Part shown: in pieces, positions 16,571 through 25,553 of the stretch
Numbering within the stretch: the first letter of the stretch is position 1
How the letters are laid out: every line of letters starts with the position of its first letter
NCBI GenBank assembly: GCA_046347475.1
Contig: JAXMGD010000002.1
Coordinates: forward strand, 310,001-374,000
Reading direction: 5' to 3'
From: CAMCXE01 sp046347475
Lineage (GTDB): Bacteria > Pseudomonadota > Gammaproteobacteria > Pseudomonadales > Cellvibrionaceae
Length of the DNA: 64,000 nucleotides
Program-made: the position numbers and the translations under genes
Notes under the pieces: model-generated
The model's input: only the letters and a program-made list of their open reading frames with translations
Database searches by the model: none
Told to the model about the DNA's origin: nothing

Positions 16571-16704
16571 TGAAGCCTCTGATTAATGACGGAATTTGCT
16601 TTTTTTCACAACCGTCGCAGGTATGGAGCCCTTGCCTGCGCTACAGGGAAGCGCTAGGGCGCTTTTGAGAAAAGGCAAAACCTCGTATTAATCAGAACAT
16701 CCTT
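16571..16704. repeat. MITE-like element C, copy 1
   Basis: Imperfect terminal inverted repeats: the left arm CCTCTGATTAAT...TTTGCTTTTTTTCAC mirrors the right arm TTTTGAGAAAAGGCAAAACC...ATTAATCAGAACATCC. The centre holds CCGTCGCAGGTATGGAGCCC and CTACAGGGA, which on the minus strand reads as a GTAG-headed hairpin. Better conserved and other copies lie at 34958-35095 and 48740-48866. Confidence 0.7.
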
Positions 16705-17218
16705 AAACTAACATCAGGCTAGCGAAGACTAAATCGGAAACTAACTTATTCCTTAGCCCCCTAGTAAATGGGCTCAATTTTAAACCATTTACAATAGTTG
16801 CAGGCATCACAACGATATAGATTCGAAGGCAAAATCTAACAAGCGTCTGCCTTGTCTTTGCGCGATTGTCTTTGCGCATCAATGAAGCTGGATGTGCCTC
16901 GATAAACACTTAGGAATCCTGGGGGCGAAGCGCATATGGTGCGCTCCCTGCGCTCCAACACAACCCCTTCGCCCCAGCATCAGCCAACCCACATCAGAGA
17001 GTTGGCCAATATTTAGGTGTTACAGCTTGTTTCCCCCCCCCCAACACCTAGGTCAACAGAAAAATAGTGGATCGACTGTTTCGCCCAAGATCTGATTCCA
17101 TCAAAGGTTATTAGGCCCACATAGGGCGCCAACATAATCCCACAAATATCCAATCCACGCTGCCCAGCGTATAAAGCAAGCAGTATACTGCCCGACTGTT
17201 TTTGTCAGTGAGTACTCT
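16705..17218. other. 514-bp intergenic region with hairpins and a C10 run
   Basis: No gene was recognised. A long imperfect hairpin has arms GGGGCGAAG and CTTCGCCCC (about 16920-16974). The octamer TAGGTGTT (17014-17021) is inverted as AACACCTA (17043-17050), and between them is a run of ten C (17033-17042), a likely slippage site. TGTCTTTGCGC occurs twice in tandem near 16853-16877. The promoter of sdhE should lie in the last 80 bp. Confidence 0.5.
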
Positions 17219-17464
17219 ATGGATTACAACCGTCTTAAATGGGCCTCCCGCCGCGGGATGCTCGAACTGGATTTGATTTTGCTGCCCTTTGTAGAGAAGG
17301 CCTACCCTACCCTCAGCGCCGATTGGCAGCAGATATTTGCCGATCTATTACTCTGCGAAGATCAGGATTTGTTTGCTTGGCTACTCAACCGGCAAGAACC
17401 GGAGGATGAGAATTTTGCCAAAATGGTCAGGATGATCCGCGACTATGCGCAGAAAAAATCTTAA
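17219..17464 (+). CDS. sdhE: FAD assembly factor SdhE
   Basis: SdhE promotes covalent attachment of FAD to succinate dehydrogenase. The 81-residue protein has the family signature LKWASRRGMLELDLIL with the conserved RGxxE (residues 12-16) and DLFAWLLNRQEPED near residue 60. The length is typical. The following ygfX gene starts 20 bp before this stop codon, as in E. coli where the two overlap in one operon. Confidence 0.95.
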   Translation: MDYNRLKWASRRGMLELDLILLPFVEKAYPTLSADWQQIFADLLLCEDQDLFAWLLNRQEPEDENFAKMVRMIRDYAQKKS

Positions 17465-17963
17465 ATTAACCGTTCGAATACGCCCATCAAGGTTTTACCT
17501 GCAGGCTTTGATGGTGCTACACACACTTTCAAGTCTCGCAAGCCTGTGCATAGATGTATCATTATTACATCATTTACTTTTTCTAACGCTAATTGCTAGC
17601 AGCTTGTGCCACCAACTGCGCCTGTATGCTCAGCATGCCCGCCTGGCCCAATTGAATATTGAAAATAATCGCGCCCAATTATTCAGGCATATCGGCATGA
17701 ATTTCCCAGTGGGTAATGCAGCTACCCTACAGCCCAGCTCTGTTGCCGCCGCCGAAGAATCTGTCACCGAGCTACGGCCTAAGGCTTGGGTACTTCCCAA
17801 CCTAATTATTCTATTTTTACAACCCACACCATATGGCGAAAATAACTTGGTTATTTTCGCCGACTCAGTCTCTAACGAGGATTTTCGTAGATTGAAAATT
17901 TTTGTGCTAAACGGGCCTTTATTACAAGATCAAACATCAAACCACACAGCGGATAAACTGTAG
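17445..17963 (+). CDS. ygfX: YgfX-like inner-membrane protein
   Basis: This 172-residue protein overlaps sdhE by 20 bp. It has a basic N-terminus (MRRKNLKLTVRIRPSR) and two hydrophobic segments (about residues 19-52), followed by a soluble domain, the layout of YgfX (also called CptA). In E. coli YgfX is reported as a membrane protein partnered with SdhE and affecting cell division proteins. Sequence conservation in the family is weak, so the call rests on length, topology and position after sdhE. Confidence 0.75.
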   Translation: MRRKNLKLTVRIRPSRFYLQALMVLHTLSSLASLCIDVSLLHHLLFLTLIASSLCHQLRLYAQHARLAQLNIENNRAQLFRHIGMNFPVGNAATLQPSSVAAAEESVTELRPKAWVLPNLIILFLQPTPYGENNLVIFADSVSNEDFRRLKIFVLNGPLLQDQTSNHTADKL

Positions 17964-18030
17964 GGCTTACCCACTATTATTCGCGAAGGCAAATAAGTAT
18001 CGGCCCGAATGATTGGTTAAAAATCCACAT

Positions 18031-18164
18031 ACTAGCTGTAAGGGAGTAATGAATACACATTATTTCAAACCGTCAAAAAGAGGGATCTTTTTGACGAGCC
18101 TACTTAGGATGTATTCACGGCGTGCCTGAAATGATGTGTATTCATTGCTGGTGCCTAGGTAGTA
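18031..18164. repeat. MITE-like element A, intact copy
   Basis: A 134-bp element with imperfect terminal inverted repeats: AATGAATACACATTATTTCA on the left pairs with TGAAATGATGTGTATTCATT on the right. Inside is a perfect hairpin CGTCAAAAAG...CTTTTTGACG (18071-18096), then GGATGTATTCACGGCG. It has the single TTAG (18104-18107) that is duplicated around element B in the other copy. The rest of the 17964-18435 gap shows no gene. Confidence 0.8.
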
Positions 18165-18412
18165 GATGCGAGAGATGTACCGCAGCCTAGAAATTATGCA
18201 TTTCCCGTTTTGGCATAGTTACATACAAGGTCAGGCTAACCGCAAAACACACATTCACTGGCGCAAACCTACCGTGCACCAAGTCAATTTGGCGCACAAC
18301 AAGTTTTAGCCTACTCATTGGTCGAGCACCTTTGCATCCATGCGACTCTGCGCCCACAGAAATATTCGCCTAACCAGAGCCGTTCCTGAACTATTTTCAA
18401 ATAATTACCAAG

Positions 18413-18440
18413 CAGCTTATTGAAATCCCAACTTGCTAGG
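18413..18440. repeat. Fragment of element B at the aroB 3' end
   Basis: These 28 bases match the inverted right end of element B at 24 of 28 positions (CAGCTT-TTGAAAT...CTTGCTAGG). The CTA at 18436-18438 is the aroB stop codon on the minus strand, so the fragment forms the end of the gene. Confidence 0.55.
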
Positions 18441-19515
18441 TTAAATTATTTAATTGTGCCGCCAAAGCTTTCGGCGGGAATTGACTGGTTGTGACCGCCT
18501 TACCCAAAGCCTGCAACAATACGAGTTTTAATTTCCCTGCCGCCACTTTTTTATCTAAAGCCATGTAGCGCATAAAAGCTTCTGCGCTCATTCCCTGAGG
18601 AGGTGTCACAGGCAATTTACATTGAGCAATTAAATCGACCACTCGCTGATGATCAGCCTCTGATATCCAGCCTAGATTGCGGGATAATTCGCTGGCCATC
18701 ACCATACCCGCACCCACCGCCTCGCCATGCAACCACTCGCCATACCCCAAATGCGCTTCAATAGCATGCCCGTAGGTGTGGCCAAAATTTAGTATTGCGC
18801 GCATGTCCTGTTCACGCTCGTCGGCTTCCACAACGGCCGACTTAATTTCACAGGATCGTACAATCGCTGTTTCAACCAGATCCCAATTGCGATTCATTAA
18901 TCCAGTGATATTGGCTTCGAGCCAAGCAAGAAAATCAGCATCGTATATAAATCCATATTTAATTACTTCAGCCATACCGGCGGAAAATTCTCGATCAGGC
19001 AAACTCACCAACACCTGCGTATCAATCACAACACCTTTGGGCTGATAAAAGGCGCCGATCATATTTTTACCCATGGGGTGGTTCACACCGGTTTTACCGC
19101 CCACAGAAGAATCAACTTGGGATAATAGTGTGGTGGGAATTTGAATAAAAGGCACGCCACGCTGGTAACTAGCCGCCGCAAATCCCACCATATCGCCAAT
19201 TACACCACCACCTAAGGCAATTAACGTAGCGTCCCGCCCGAAGCCACCGGCAAGCAGGGCATCAAAAATTAAATTTAAGGTGCTGAGTGTTTTATATTGC
19301 TCACCATCCGGAAGAATAAGCGACTGACACTTTTCAACCCAAGAGAGCTTATTTTGTAGACTTTCGAGGTATAGAGGTGCAACCGTTTCATTGGTCACAA
19401 TCAGTGCACCGCCCTTGCCAATAAATTGTTTAAATATTGCTGTAGATGCTAACGCACCTGCAGACACTTCGATGTTATATGAGCGCTCGCTCAATCCGAC
19501 ACTTATCGTCGCCAT
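18436..19515 (-). CDS. aroB: 3-dehydroquinate synthase
   Basis: AroB converts DAHP to 3-dehydroquinate, the second step of the shikimate pathway. The 359-residue protein has the NAD-binding LPDGEQYKTLSTLNLI, GGGVIGDMVGFAAASYQRG, and the metal-binding EVIKYGFI and FGHTYGHAIE motifs. In related bacteria aroB directly follows aroK; here 445 bp of non-coding DNA separate them. The last codons and the TAG stop lie in a fragment of repeat element B, so the extreme C-terminus may be altered without harm. Confidence 0.96.
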   Translation of the reverse strand: MATISVGLSERSYNIEVSAGALASTAIFKQFIGKGGALIVTNETVAPLYLESLQNKLSWVEKCQSLILPDGEQYKTLSTLNLIFDALLAGGFGRDATLIALGGGVIGDMVGFAAASYQRGVPFIQIPTTLLSQVDSSVGGKTGVNHPMGKNMIGAFYQPKGVVIDTQVLVSLPDREFSAGMAEVIKYGFIYDADFLAWLEANITGLMNRNWDLVETAIVRSCEIKSAVVEADEREQDMRAILNFGHTYGHAIEAHLGYGEWLHGEAVGAGMVMASELSRNLGWISEADHQRVVDLIAQCKLPVTPPQGMSAEAFMRYMALDKKVAAGKLKLVLLQALGKAVTTSQFPPKALAAQLNNLT

Positions 19516-19960
19516 AAACAGACTAAACCTAATTTAAGAAGCGCTTATTATCGCCAGCCCATCGGCGAAAAACCAGCCCTTGCCGCTACGGTTAAATCGC
19601 AGCATCACACTATCACCTACTCACCGGAGCGTTAAAATACTCCATACTCGGTTTTATAAATCAATCTTGGAATAGCCAAAGCGCGCAATTGCCAATATTC
19701 TAATAGTGGGCAGAGGAATTCTGCGGGACTTCGCAGTGAATATAAGCAATTAATCCAATGGAGGGAACAGGCACTTTTGGGCCGCTATAATTATGCTTCG
19801 CAGTAGCGAACAGACTTACGGCCTTGAGGTAGGCAAGCAGAAATTAGTAGGTAATGTTTATCTTGGTATCGCGAGGCATATAACGCCTGATTAGACGGTA
19901 AAACTAAACTTTAGAGAAGGGAACAAAATCGAAGAACAGCTAACTTCCAAGTTAAGCCAA
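19516..19960. other. 445-bp non-coding gap splitting aroK and aroB
   Basis: No ORF, RNA gene or repeat family seen elsewhere in the window was recognised. There are only short palindromes, such as CTGCGGGACTTCGCAG near 19713. The usual aroK-aroB arrangement is almost gapless, so this is inserted or expanded DNA and aroB may need its own promoter here. Confidence 0.5.
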
Positions 19961-20470
19961 CTAAGCCTGCTTAACAATATCCATAATTTGTCCCACTACA
20001 CCTTTAGTCCCCTTCACATCCGTAGTGATGACAAAATCAGCCACAGACCGATAAAGAGGATCTCGGACAGCAATCAATTCCTCGATACGCTTACGTGGGT
20101 TTTCCACTTGCAAAAGAGGCCGCTTCTTATCCCGACTCGTGCGCGCTACTAGCTGATCAATCGAAGCGGTCAGGAAAAACACCTTACCCAGTGCTTTTAA
20201 CAAGGGAAGATTCTGCGGTGTTACCACTATGCCACCACCAGTCGCCACCACAGTAGACCTGCGATCTTGCAACTCTAACAGTGCTTGATATTCCCGCTGA
20301 CGAAATCCTGCTTCACCTTCTACATCAAAAATCCACGGGATATTCGCACCGCAGCGCTCTTCAATCAGCGTGTCAGTATCCAAAAACTGAAAGCCCAATC
20401 TGGATGAAAGAAGCCGACCCACCGTCGACTTCCCCACCCCCATTGGGCCTACAAGAACTATATTGTGCAC
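19961..20470 (-). CDS. aroK: Shikimate kinase
   Basis: AroK phosphorylates shikimate using ATP. The 169-residue protein starts MHNIVLVGPMGVGKSTVGRL with the P-loop GPMGVGKST (residues 8-16). It has the shikimate-binding FLDTDTLIEER (about 29-39), FRQREYQAL and the ATGGGIV loop near residue 77. It follows pilQ by 6 bp, the standard pilus-aro linkage of pseudomonads and relatives. Confidence 0.96.
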   Translation of the reverse strand: MHNIVLVGPMGVGKSTVGRLLSSRLGFQFLDTDTLIEERCGANIPWIFDVEGEAGFRQREYQALLELQDRRSTVVATGGGIVVTPQNLPLLKALGKVFFLTASIDQLVARTSRDKKRPLLQVENPRKRIEELIAVRDPLYRSVADFVITTDVKGTKGVVGQIMDIVKQA

Positions 20471-20476
20471 GCCGAA

Positions 20477-22582
20477 CTAATTAGTCAGTGTTGGCGACAT
20501 AATTCGAGGAGTAATAAAGATAATCAACTCACGCTTAGTATCGCTGTCTTTATTACGACGGAATAAACGTCCAACCAGAGGCACATCACCCAACAATGGT
20601 ACTTTGGAGACGCCCTTAACCTTGTTCGTCTGGAAAATACCACCCAGCACAACTGTTTGACCGTCGGCAACCAAAACTTGTGTGTTCAGCTCGGTAACAT
20701 CGATAGTCGGCACGTTTGACTGGGCAACTACCTTACCTAAAGAATCCTGATTAATTTTAAGGGTCATAATGATATTGTCATCAGGCGTAATTTGTGGGGT
20801 TACGTCCAATTTCAATACTGCCTCTTTAAATGCAGTAGTAGTTGCACCGCTAGCACTGGCCTCCTGGTAAGGAATTTGGGTACCGTTTTCGATACTAGCT
20901 TGTTGCTTATCGCCAGTAATAACTTTGGGTTGGCTGACAATTTCACCAAAGCCGGAATCTTCAAGAGCGGACAATTCAAGCCCCAAATTAATGTTTTTAC
21001 CAATAACTCCACTCAGAGTAATTGCTCCAAACGGATCAGATACATTTAAGTTCGTTGCTTGATCAGCAGCATTTCCGAAAACACTGCCGCGAACATTATT
21101 GGTTCTTCCCTGCTGGGTTGTGGAAGTCATATTGGCGCCTATCCGCGTGCCAAGCTCTTTACGAAATTCATTATTAGCAATAACTATCCGAGCTTCGATC
21201 ATCACCTGACGAATAGGTATGTCAACCTGCTCTATGACCTTACGGAATTCAAGGATCTTGTCCTCTGTGTCAGTGAGAATAATCGAGTTGGTTCGCTCAT
21301 CCACAATTGCAGAGCCGCGGTCTGAGAGGATACTGGTGGTAGAGTTGCGTTGCGATCCGCTGCCGCCGGATCCACCACCACTACCGCCACTACCACCACC
21401 TTCGGGCATAAATAATTCAAACAGCGCACGAGCATTTGCGTATCGAACCCGAATGTATTCAGTTTTCAAAGGCGCCAATTCTTGCAGTTGCTTTTGCGTG
21501 GCCAGCTCTTGACGTTCGCGCTCAGCGATCTCGGCTGCCGGGGCCACCATTAATACATTGCCCACCTGGCGCTTATCCAAGCCCTTGGTCTTTAAAACCA
21601 ATTCCAAGGCCTGGTCCCAAGGAACATTATCCAAGCGCAAGGTAATACTGCCTTTAACTGTATCACTCGCTACGAGGTTCAAATCGGTGAAGTCGGCAAT
21701 CAATTGCAAGACAGAGCGCACTTCAATATTTTGGAAATTGAGCGAGAGCTTCTCACCAGTAAAGGCAAATTTTTCTTTTTTCTCAGCAAGCTGTGCTTTC
21801 GTCAGCGGCTTAACGCTAATTACATATTGATTATCAGCTTGGTAGGCTAGGTAATCATATTCGCCACTAGCAGCAATATTGATCACAGCGCGTAAATTAT
21901 TAGTATTAGCACCCACTATCTTCACAGGCGTAGCAAAATCAGCCACATCCAACTTGCGACGCAGCTCGGCAGGCAAATCTGTTTGCATAAAACTGACTTC
22001 AATACCGCCAGCAACCTCTTCCACATCCACGTTCACGCCAGGGTTAGTAAGATTGATAATTACCTTACCCTCTCCGGCATCACCTCGGCGAAAATCTATA
22101 TTGGTAATGGCTGAAGTAGCCTTATCGAAATTATTCTTAGCCTTACCTATGCCCTGGGGCACTAAAGCTGGTTGGGCTTTTACTTTGGACTCGCCTTTAA
22201 CTGACGCACTGCCCACTTCGAGCACGACGTCATGACCTTCTTGGCGGGTAACATATGGAGAAAGCGCGTTCATATTAACGATCAGACGGGTGCGATTCCC
22301 GCCCGACACCACCACGGCACTGCTGACATTGCCAACACCCATGGGGAATTTCTTTTGCGCAAGGGAATTATCCACATTGGGGAAATCCAGCACTATGCGC
22401 GCAGGCTGTTCAATGGTGTAACCCTTGGGCGCCTCGGTGGCGGAATCAAAGCTCAGGCGAATTTCGACCTTGTCACCTGGCGCTTCAGCAAATTTGACAT
22501 TGGTTAATTGGCTGGCGAGCGTGGAACTGGCCAACACTATGCCGCCGATGAAGGTGGCTATAATTTTATAATAGGACGACAT
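20477..22582 (-). CDS. pilQ: Type IV pilus secretin PilQ
   Basis: PilQ forms the outer-membrane ring through which type IV pili extend. The 701-residue protein has a signal peptide, two AMIN domains that bind peptidoglycan (about residues 25-130 and 155-255), an STN/N0 domain (SLNFQNIEVRSVLQLIADFT, about 285), an N1 region and the secretin domain ending LIIFITPRIM. A Gly/Ser-rich linker (GGGSGGSGGGSGGSGS) sits near residue 400. It is the last pil gene before aroK. Confidence 0.96.
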   Translation of the reverse strand: MSSYYKIIATFIGGIVLASSTLASQLTNVKFAEAPGDKVEIRLSFDSATEAPKGYTIEQPARIVLDFPNVDNSLAQKKFPMGVGNVSSAVVVSGGNRTRLIVNMNALSPYVTRQEGHDVVLEVGSASVKGESKVKAQPALVPQGIGKAKNNFDKATSAITNIDFRRGDAGEGKVIINLTNPGVNVDVEEVAGGIEVSFMQTDLPAELRRKLDVADFATPVKIVGANTNNLRAVINIAASGEYDYLAYQADNQYVISVKPLTKAQLAEKKEKFAFTGEKLSLNFQNIEVRSVLQLIADFTDLNLVASDTVKGSITLRLDNVPWDQALELVLKTKGLDKRQVGNVLMVAPAAEIAERERQELATQKQLQELAPLKTEYIRVRYANARALFELFMPEGGGSGGSGGGSGGSGSQRNSTTSILSDRGSAIVDERTNSIILTDTEDKILEFRKVIEQVDIPIRQVMIEARIVIANNEFRKELGTRIGANMTSTTQQGRTNNVRGSVFGNAADQATNLNVSDPFGAITLSGVIGKNINLGLELSALEDSGFGEIVSQPKVITGDKQQASIENGTQIPYQEASASGATTTAFKEAVLKLDVTPQITPDDNIIMTLKINQDSLGKVVAQSNVPTIDVTELNTQVLVADGQTVVLGGIFQTNKVKGVSKVPLLGDVPLVGRLFRRNKDSDTKRELIIFITPRIMSPTLTN

Positions 22583-22587
22583 GCCAA

Positions 22588-23121
22588 TTATTCCTTCTCA
22601 GATAATTTAATAGTTCGCGGACGCTGCACCCAGCCACCCAAACCATCAGAAACAATTTCCAGCAGATCCAGTTGGTCTGCCGTCACTGAGATTATTTTCC
22701 CGTGATTCTTACCCATATAGTTACCCAGCGTCACCCTATGGATTCCTCCTACACCGTCCTTCATCAAAGCCCACAGGCTTCCCTTCTGTTCCATCATACC
22801 AACCATCGCAAGCTCATCAAGGTTGAATGACTCTAAAAATTCTTTTTCGCGACTGTTGTCAGGTTTGATATCGGGATTACGTATCCCTACAACCGCTTTG
22901 ACTTCAACGGGCTGATCAAACGGACTGCGCAATGCGGTGGCGCCATAGATGAATGCATCATAGGTGCGCACGGGCGGCAGTGGCTCAATAGTACCCTGTG
23001 GGCGCGCTCTAACTTCTGCAATATAGGCTTTAAGATCTGCGTGGTCATCCTGAAAAAAACAGCCGCTTAATCCCATCACACTCGTTATTACCGCAACTAG
23101 ACGAATAATTCTCTCAGTCAT
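22588..23121 (-). CDS. pilP: Type IV pilus inner-membrane lipoprotein PilP
   Basis: PilP is the lipoprotein that links the PilMNO inner-membrane platform to PilQ. The 177-residue protein has a signal peptide with lipobox LSGC (Cys about residue 21), a flexible stretch, and the C-terminal beta domain (RVTLGNYMGKNHGKIISVT) that docks on the secretin. It lies 5 bp before pilQ and 2 bp after pilO. Confidence 0.93.
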   Translation of the reverse strand: MTERIIRLVAVITSVMGLSGCFFQDDHADLKAYIAEVRARPQGTIEPLPPVRTYDAFIYGATALRSPFDQPVEVKAVVGIRNPDIKPDNSREKEFLESFNLDELAMVGMMEQKGSLWALMKDGVGGIHRVTLGNYMGKNHGKIISVTADQLDLLEIVSDGLGGWVQRPRTIKLSEKE

Positions 23122-23123
23122 AG

Positions 23124-23741
23124 CTATTCACCTTGATTGCGATAACGATAGGTCTTAGCCTGAATTTCCATGACCAACGCACTGCTGGAATCCTTTTTCC
23201 GCGAGATTGAAAAATTGTGCAGCGTAACTATGCGGGGCATACCTGCTATACCGCTTACGAAGGATCCGAATTCGTGATAACCACCTGTAACCTTAATATC
23301 AATGGGGAGCTCCACATAGAATTCGGCGGGCTTTTCTGGCTGCAATGTAATACTGTCAATCACAAGGCGACTGCCCACCCCTTTCTCATCTATATCCTCA
23401 AGCAGACCGGGCACCTCAGTGTCATTGGGCAGTTGTTTTTTCAAGGCTTCAAAACTTTCTTCCATTTCGGCAATTTGTTGGCGGTATTTTTCTAAGTTAG
23501 AAGCTTCAAAGGCTTTTTTCTGAAAGGTTTCTTTCAGGCTGACCTCTTTACGTGTCTCATCTTCAAGCTGCAACTGCTTGTCTTTCACCACTAAAAAATA
23601 GGCGGCCGCCACAATTGCACCACCGGCAAATAAGGCTAAAAAAGCACGGGCAGGCCAGGGCCAAACGCCCACGCGCTCCCAATTGATTTCCGAAGGCTCA
23701 ATGGACTTAAGCTGTTCAAGGTATTCGCGAAGATCAGCCAT
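23124..23741 (-). CDS. pilO: Type IV pilus assembly protein PilO
   Basis: PilO pairs with PilN in the inner-membrane alignment complex. The 205-residue protein has one membrane helix (about residues 30-50), a coiled coil (about 55-105) and a periplasmic ferredoxin-like domain containing VELPIDIKVTGGYHEFGSFV. Its start overlaps the pilN stop by 8 bases. Confidence 0.94.
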   Translation of the reverse strand: MADLREYLEQLKSIEPSEINWERVGVWPWPARAFLALFAGGAIVAAAYFLVVKDKQLQLEDETRKEVSLKETFQKKAFEASNLEKYRQQIAEMEESFEALKKQLPNDTEVPGLLEDIDEKGVGSRLVIDSITLQPEKPAEFYVELPIDIKVTGGYHEFGSFVSGIAGMPRIVTLHNFSISRKKDSSSALVMEIQAKTYRYRNQGE

Positions 23742-24333
23742 TGCCGCCCCCTTTTGGTTTTGCGTCTTTCACGTCTTTCTCATCTTTTTCGGCGGGGAGA
23801 ACAGCTTTTAACTGCAGAGAGAACTTAGCCGCCTGCTCACCAAATTTAGGATCATTGGTAACAGACTTGAGGTTGGGCTCGGCAAACCAGGGGGAATCAT
23901 CCAGTTGGCGCATGAATGCCGAAACGCGGTTGGCGGATTCCGTAATTCCGTCGATGGATAGCATTTCGCCATTTTTGACCAGCGAGGTCAGGAAAACGCC
24001 GTCAGGAATGGCCCGCACTAGCTCATCAAAAAAACGCACAACGGTTGGACGCGTACCTTGCAGATCCTGAATAACCTTCATGCGCGCAATCAACTCGCTG
24101 CGCTTTTTCTTTAATTCCTGAATTTCTTTTACCTGCGCATCCAGCAAAACAATTTCATCTTCAAGCAATTTATTACGCTGCTTTTGGTTATCTATGGCGC
24201 TATCGACGCTAGTAATCCACACGTAGGAACACAGCCCTACCAGTAGGCAAAAGCCGAATATTTGGGTGATGAATTCTTTTTTCTTCTCCTGGCGATACTC
24301 TTCCCGCCAGGGCAATAGGTTTATTTTAGCCAT
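23734..24333 (-). CDS. pilN: Type IV pilus assembly protein PilN
   Basis: PilN binds cytoplasmic PilM through its conserved N-terminal INLLPWRE motif (residues 4-11) and pairs with PilO in the periplasm. The product is 199 residues with a single membrane helix near residue 22-42 and a coiled coil after it. A TTG three codons earlier is also open, but the ATG at 24333 is chosen because MAKINLLPWR is the family start and GAGGAG lies at suitable distance. The C-terminal Lys/Asp-rich tail (EKDEKDVKDAKPKGG) is probably disordered. Confidence 0.94.
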   Translation of the reverse strand: MAKINLLPWREEYRQEKKKEFITQIFGFCLLVGLCSYVWITSVDSAIDNQKQRNKLLEDEIVLLDAQVKEIQELKKKRSELIARMKVIQDLQGTRPTVVRFFDELVRAIPDGVFLTSLVKNGEMLSIDGITESANRVSAFMRQLDDSPWFAEPNLKSVTNDPKFGEQAAKFSLQLKAVLPAEKDEKDVKDAKPKGGGNG

Positions 24334-25402
24334 CGAGATCAAAACTCCTCAGGGCAAGACCGGTTGCGATCATTAGGGCGGGGGCATCGTTGGCGAGCGC
24401 GGTGGAATTAACCCGTGAGGCTACGGACATATTGGCAAATGGATTAGCTACGGTAACCGAGGTGCCAAGCTTGGCCTCAATTACTTCAGCCAAGCCCCGC
24501 ATTGAGGAGACGCCGCCTGCCAGTACTATGTGGTCCACGTCGTTGTACTGAGTAGAGGAGAAAAAAAACTGTAAAGAACGAGTCACCTGTTGTACGACAG
24601 ATTCTTTGAAGGGTTCCAGCACCTCTGGGCCGTAATCATCCGGCAGCCCGCCTTGTTTTTTGGCAAGCCCGGCCTCTTCCTCTGAAAGGCCATAACGACG
24701 CTGAATTTCTTCTGTTAACTGCCGACCGCCAAATAACTGCTCACGGGTGTAGATCGTTTTGCCATCCACCAACACCGATAAGGTCGTCATGGTGGACCCT
24801 ATGTCCACGATGGCAACCACCTGATCCTGCTGATCATCCAATTGCTCGCGAATTAAACGAAAAGCGCGCTCCATAGTATAAGCCTCCACATCCACAACCC
24901 TGGGACGCAAATCGGCCAGTTGCAACACGGTGGAGCGAGCTTCGACATTTTCGCGACGACAGGCCGCCAGTAGTACTTCTACTTGATTGGGGTTGCGGGC
25001 AGATGGGCCTTGCACATCGAAATCCAAGGCGACTTCATCCAGCGGGAAGGGAATGTACTGGTCTGCTTCAATAGATATTTGGAGTTCCATAGCGTCTTCG
25101 GATAAGCCGCTCGGCATCTCAATTAACTTGGTAATGACTGAAGAACCCGCTACCGCCACCGCGCAGTCCTTCACCTTGGTGCGGCATTGGTTGATGGTGG
25201 CCTTTATAACCTGAGCGACCGCTTCCGGATCATTGATGTTTTTTTCCACTACGGCATTGGGTGGCAGCGGCCTCACGGAATAGTTCTCGACGCGGAAGGA
25301 ATCCCCCGAGCGACTTAATTCCAACAGCTTGATGGTAGTGGAGCTGATGTCCAGGCCAAGCATGGGTTTTGTCTTCTTTTCGAAAAAACTTAGAAAGCTC
25401 AT
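24326..25402 (-). CDS. pilM: Type IV pilus assembly protein PilM
   Basis: PilM is an actin-like ATP-binding protein on the cytoplasmic face of the pilus machine. The 358-residue protein has MLGLDISSTTIKLLELSR (phosphate 1 motif) near the start, VVAIVDIGSTMTTLSVL (phosphate 2) near 195 and IVLAGGVSSMRGL near 292. It is the first gene of pilMNOPQ and overlaps pilN. The operon diverges from mrcA, with both promoters in 25403-25553. Confidence 0.95.
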   Translation of the reverse strand: MSFLSFFEKKTKPMLGLDISSTTIKLLELSRSGDSFRVENYSVRPLPPNAVVEKNINDPEAVAQVIKATINQCRTKVKDCAVAVAGSSVITKLIEMPSGLSEDAMELQISIEADQYIPFPLDEVALDFDVQGPSARNPNQVEVLLAACRRENVEARSTVLQLADLRPRVVDVEAYTMERAFRLIREQLDDQQDQVVAIVDIGSTMTTLSVLVDGKTIYTREQLFGGRQLTEEIQRRYGLSEEEAGLAKKQGGLPDDYGPEVLEPFKESVVQQVTRSLQFFFSSTQYNDVDHIVLAGGVSSMRGLAEVIEAKLGTSVTVANPFANMSVASRVNSTALANDAPALMIATGLALRSFDLDG

Positions 25403-25553
25403 TTTTCTATCTTTATCCGCTACTTAGCTCAGGTTCATGTTATAGCACTTTAACTTAGAGCCGCAACACGCTAGCTCGTAGGTAAAGTGTGAAAATCCAC
25501 TATAATGCCGCTCCCGATAAGGCCCACCTCACAAAACCTTAAGACTGCCCCGA

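Noticed and set aside
20477..22582. Frameshift in pilQ around the Gly/Ser-rich stretch near residue 400
   Set aside because: The frame is open through the whole gene and such linkers occur in secretins; no stop or shift is seen.
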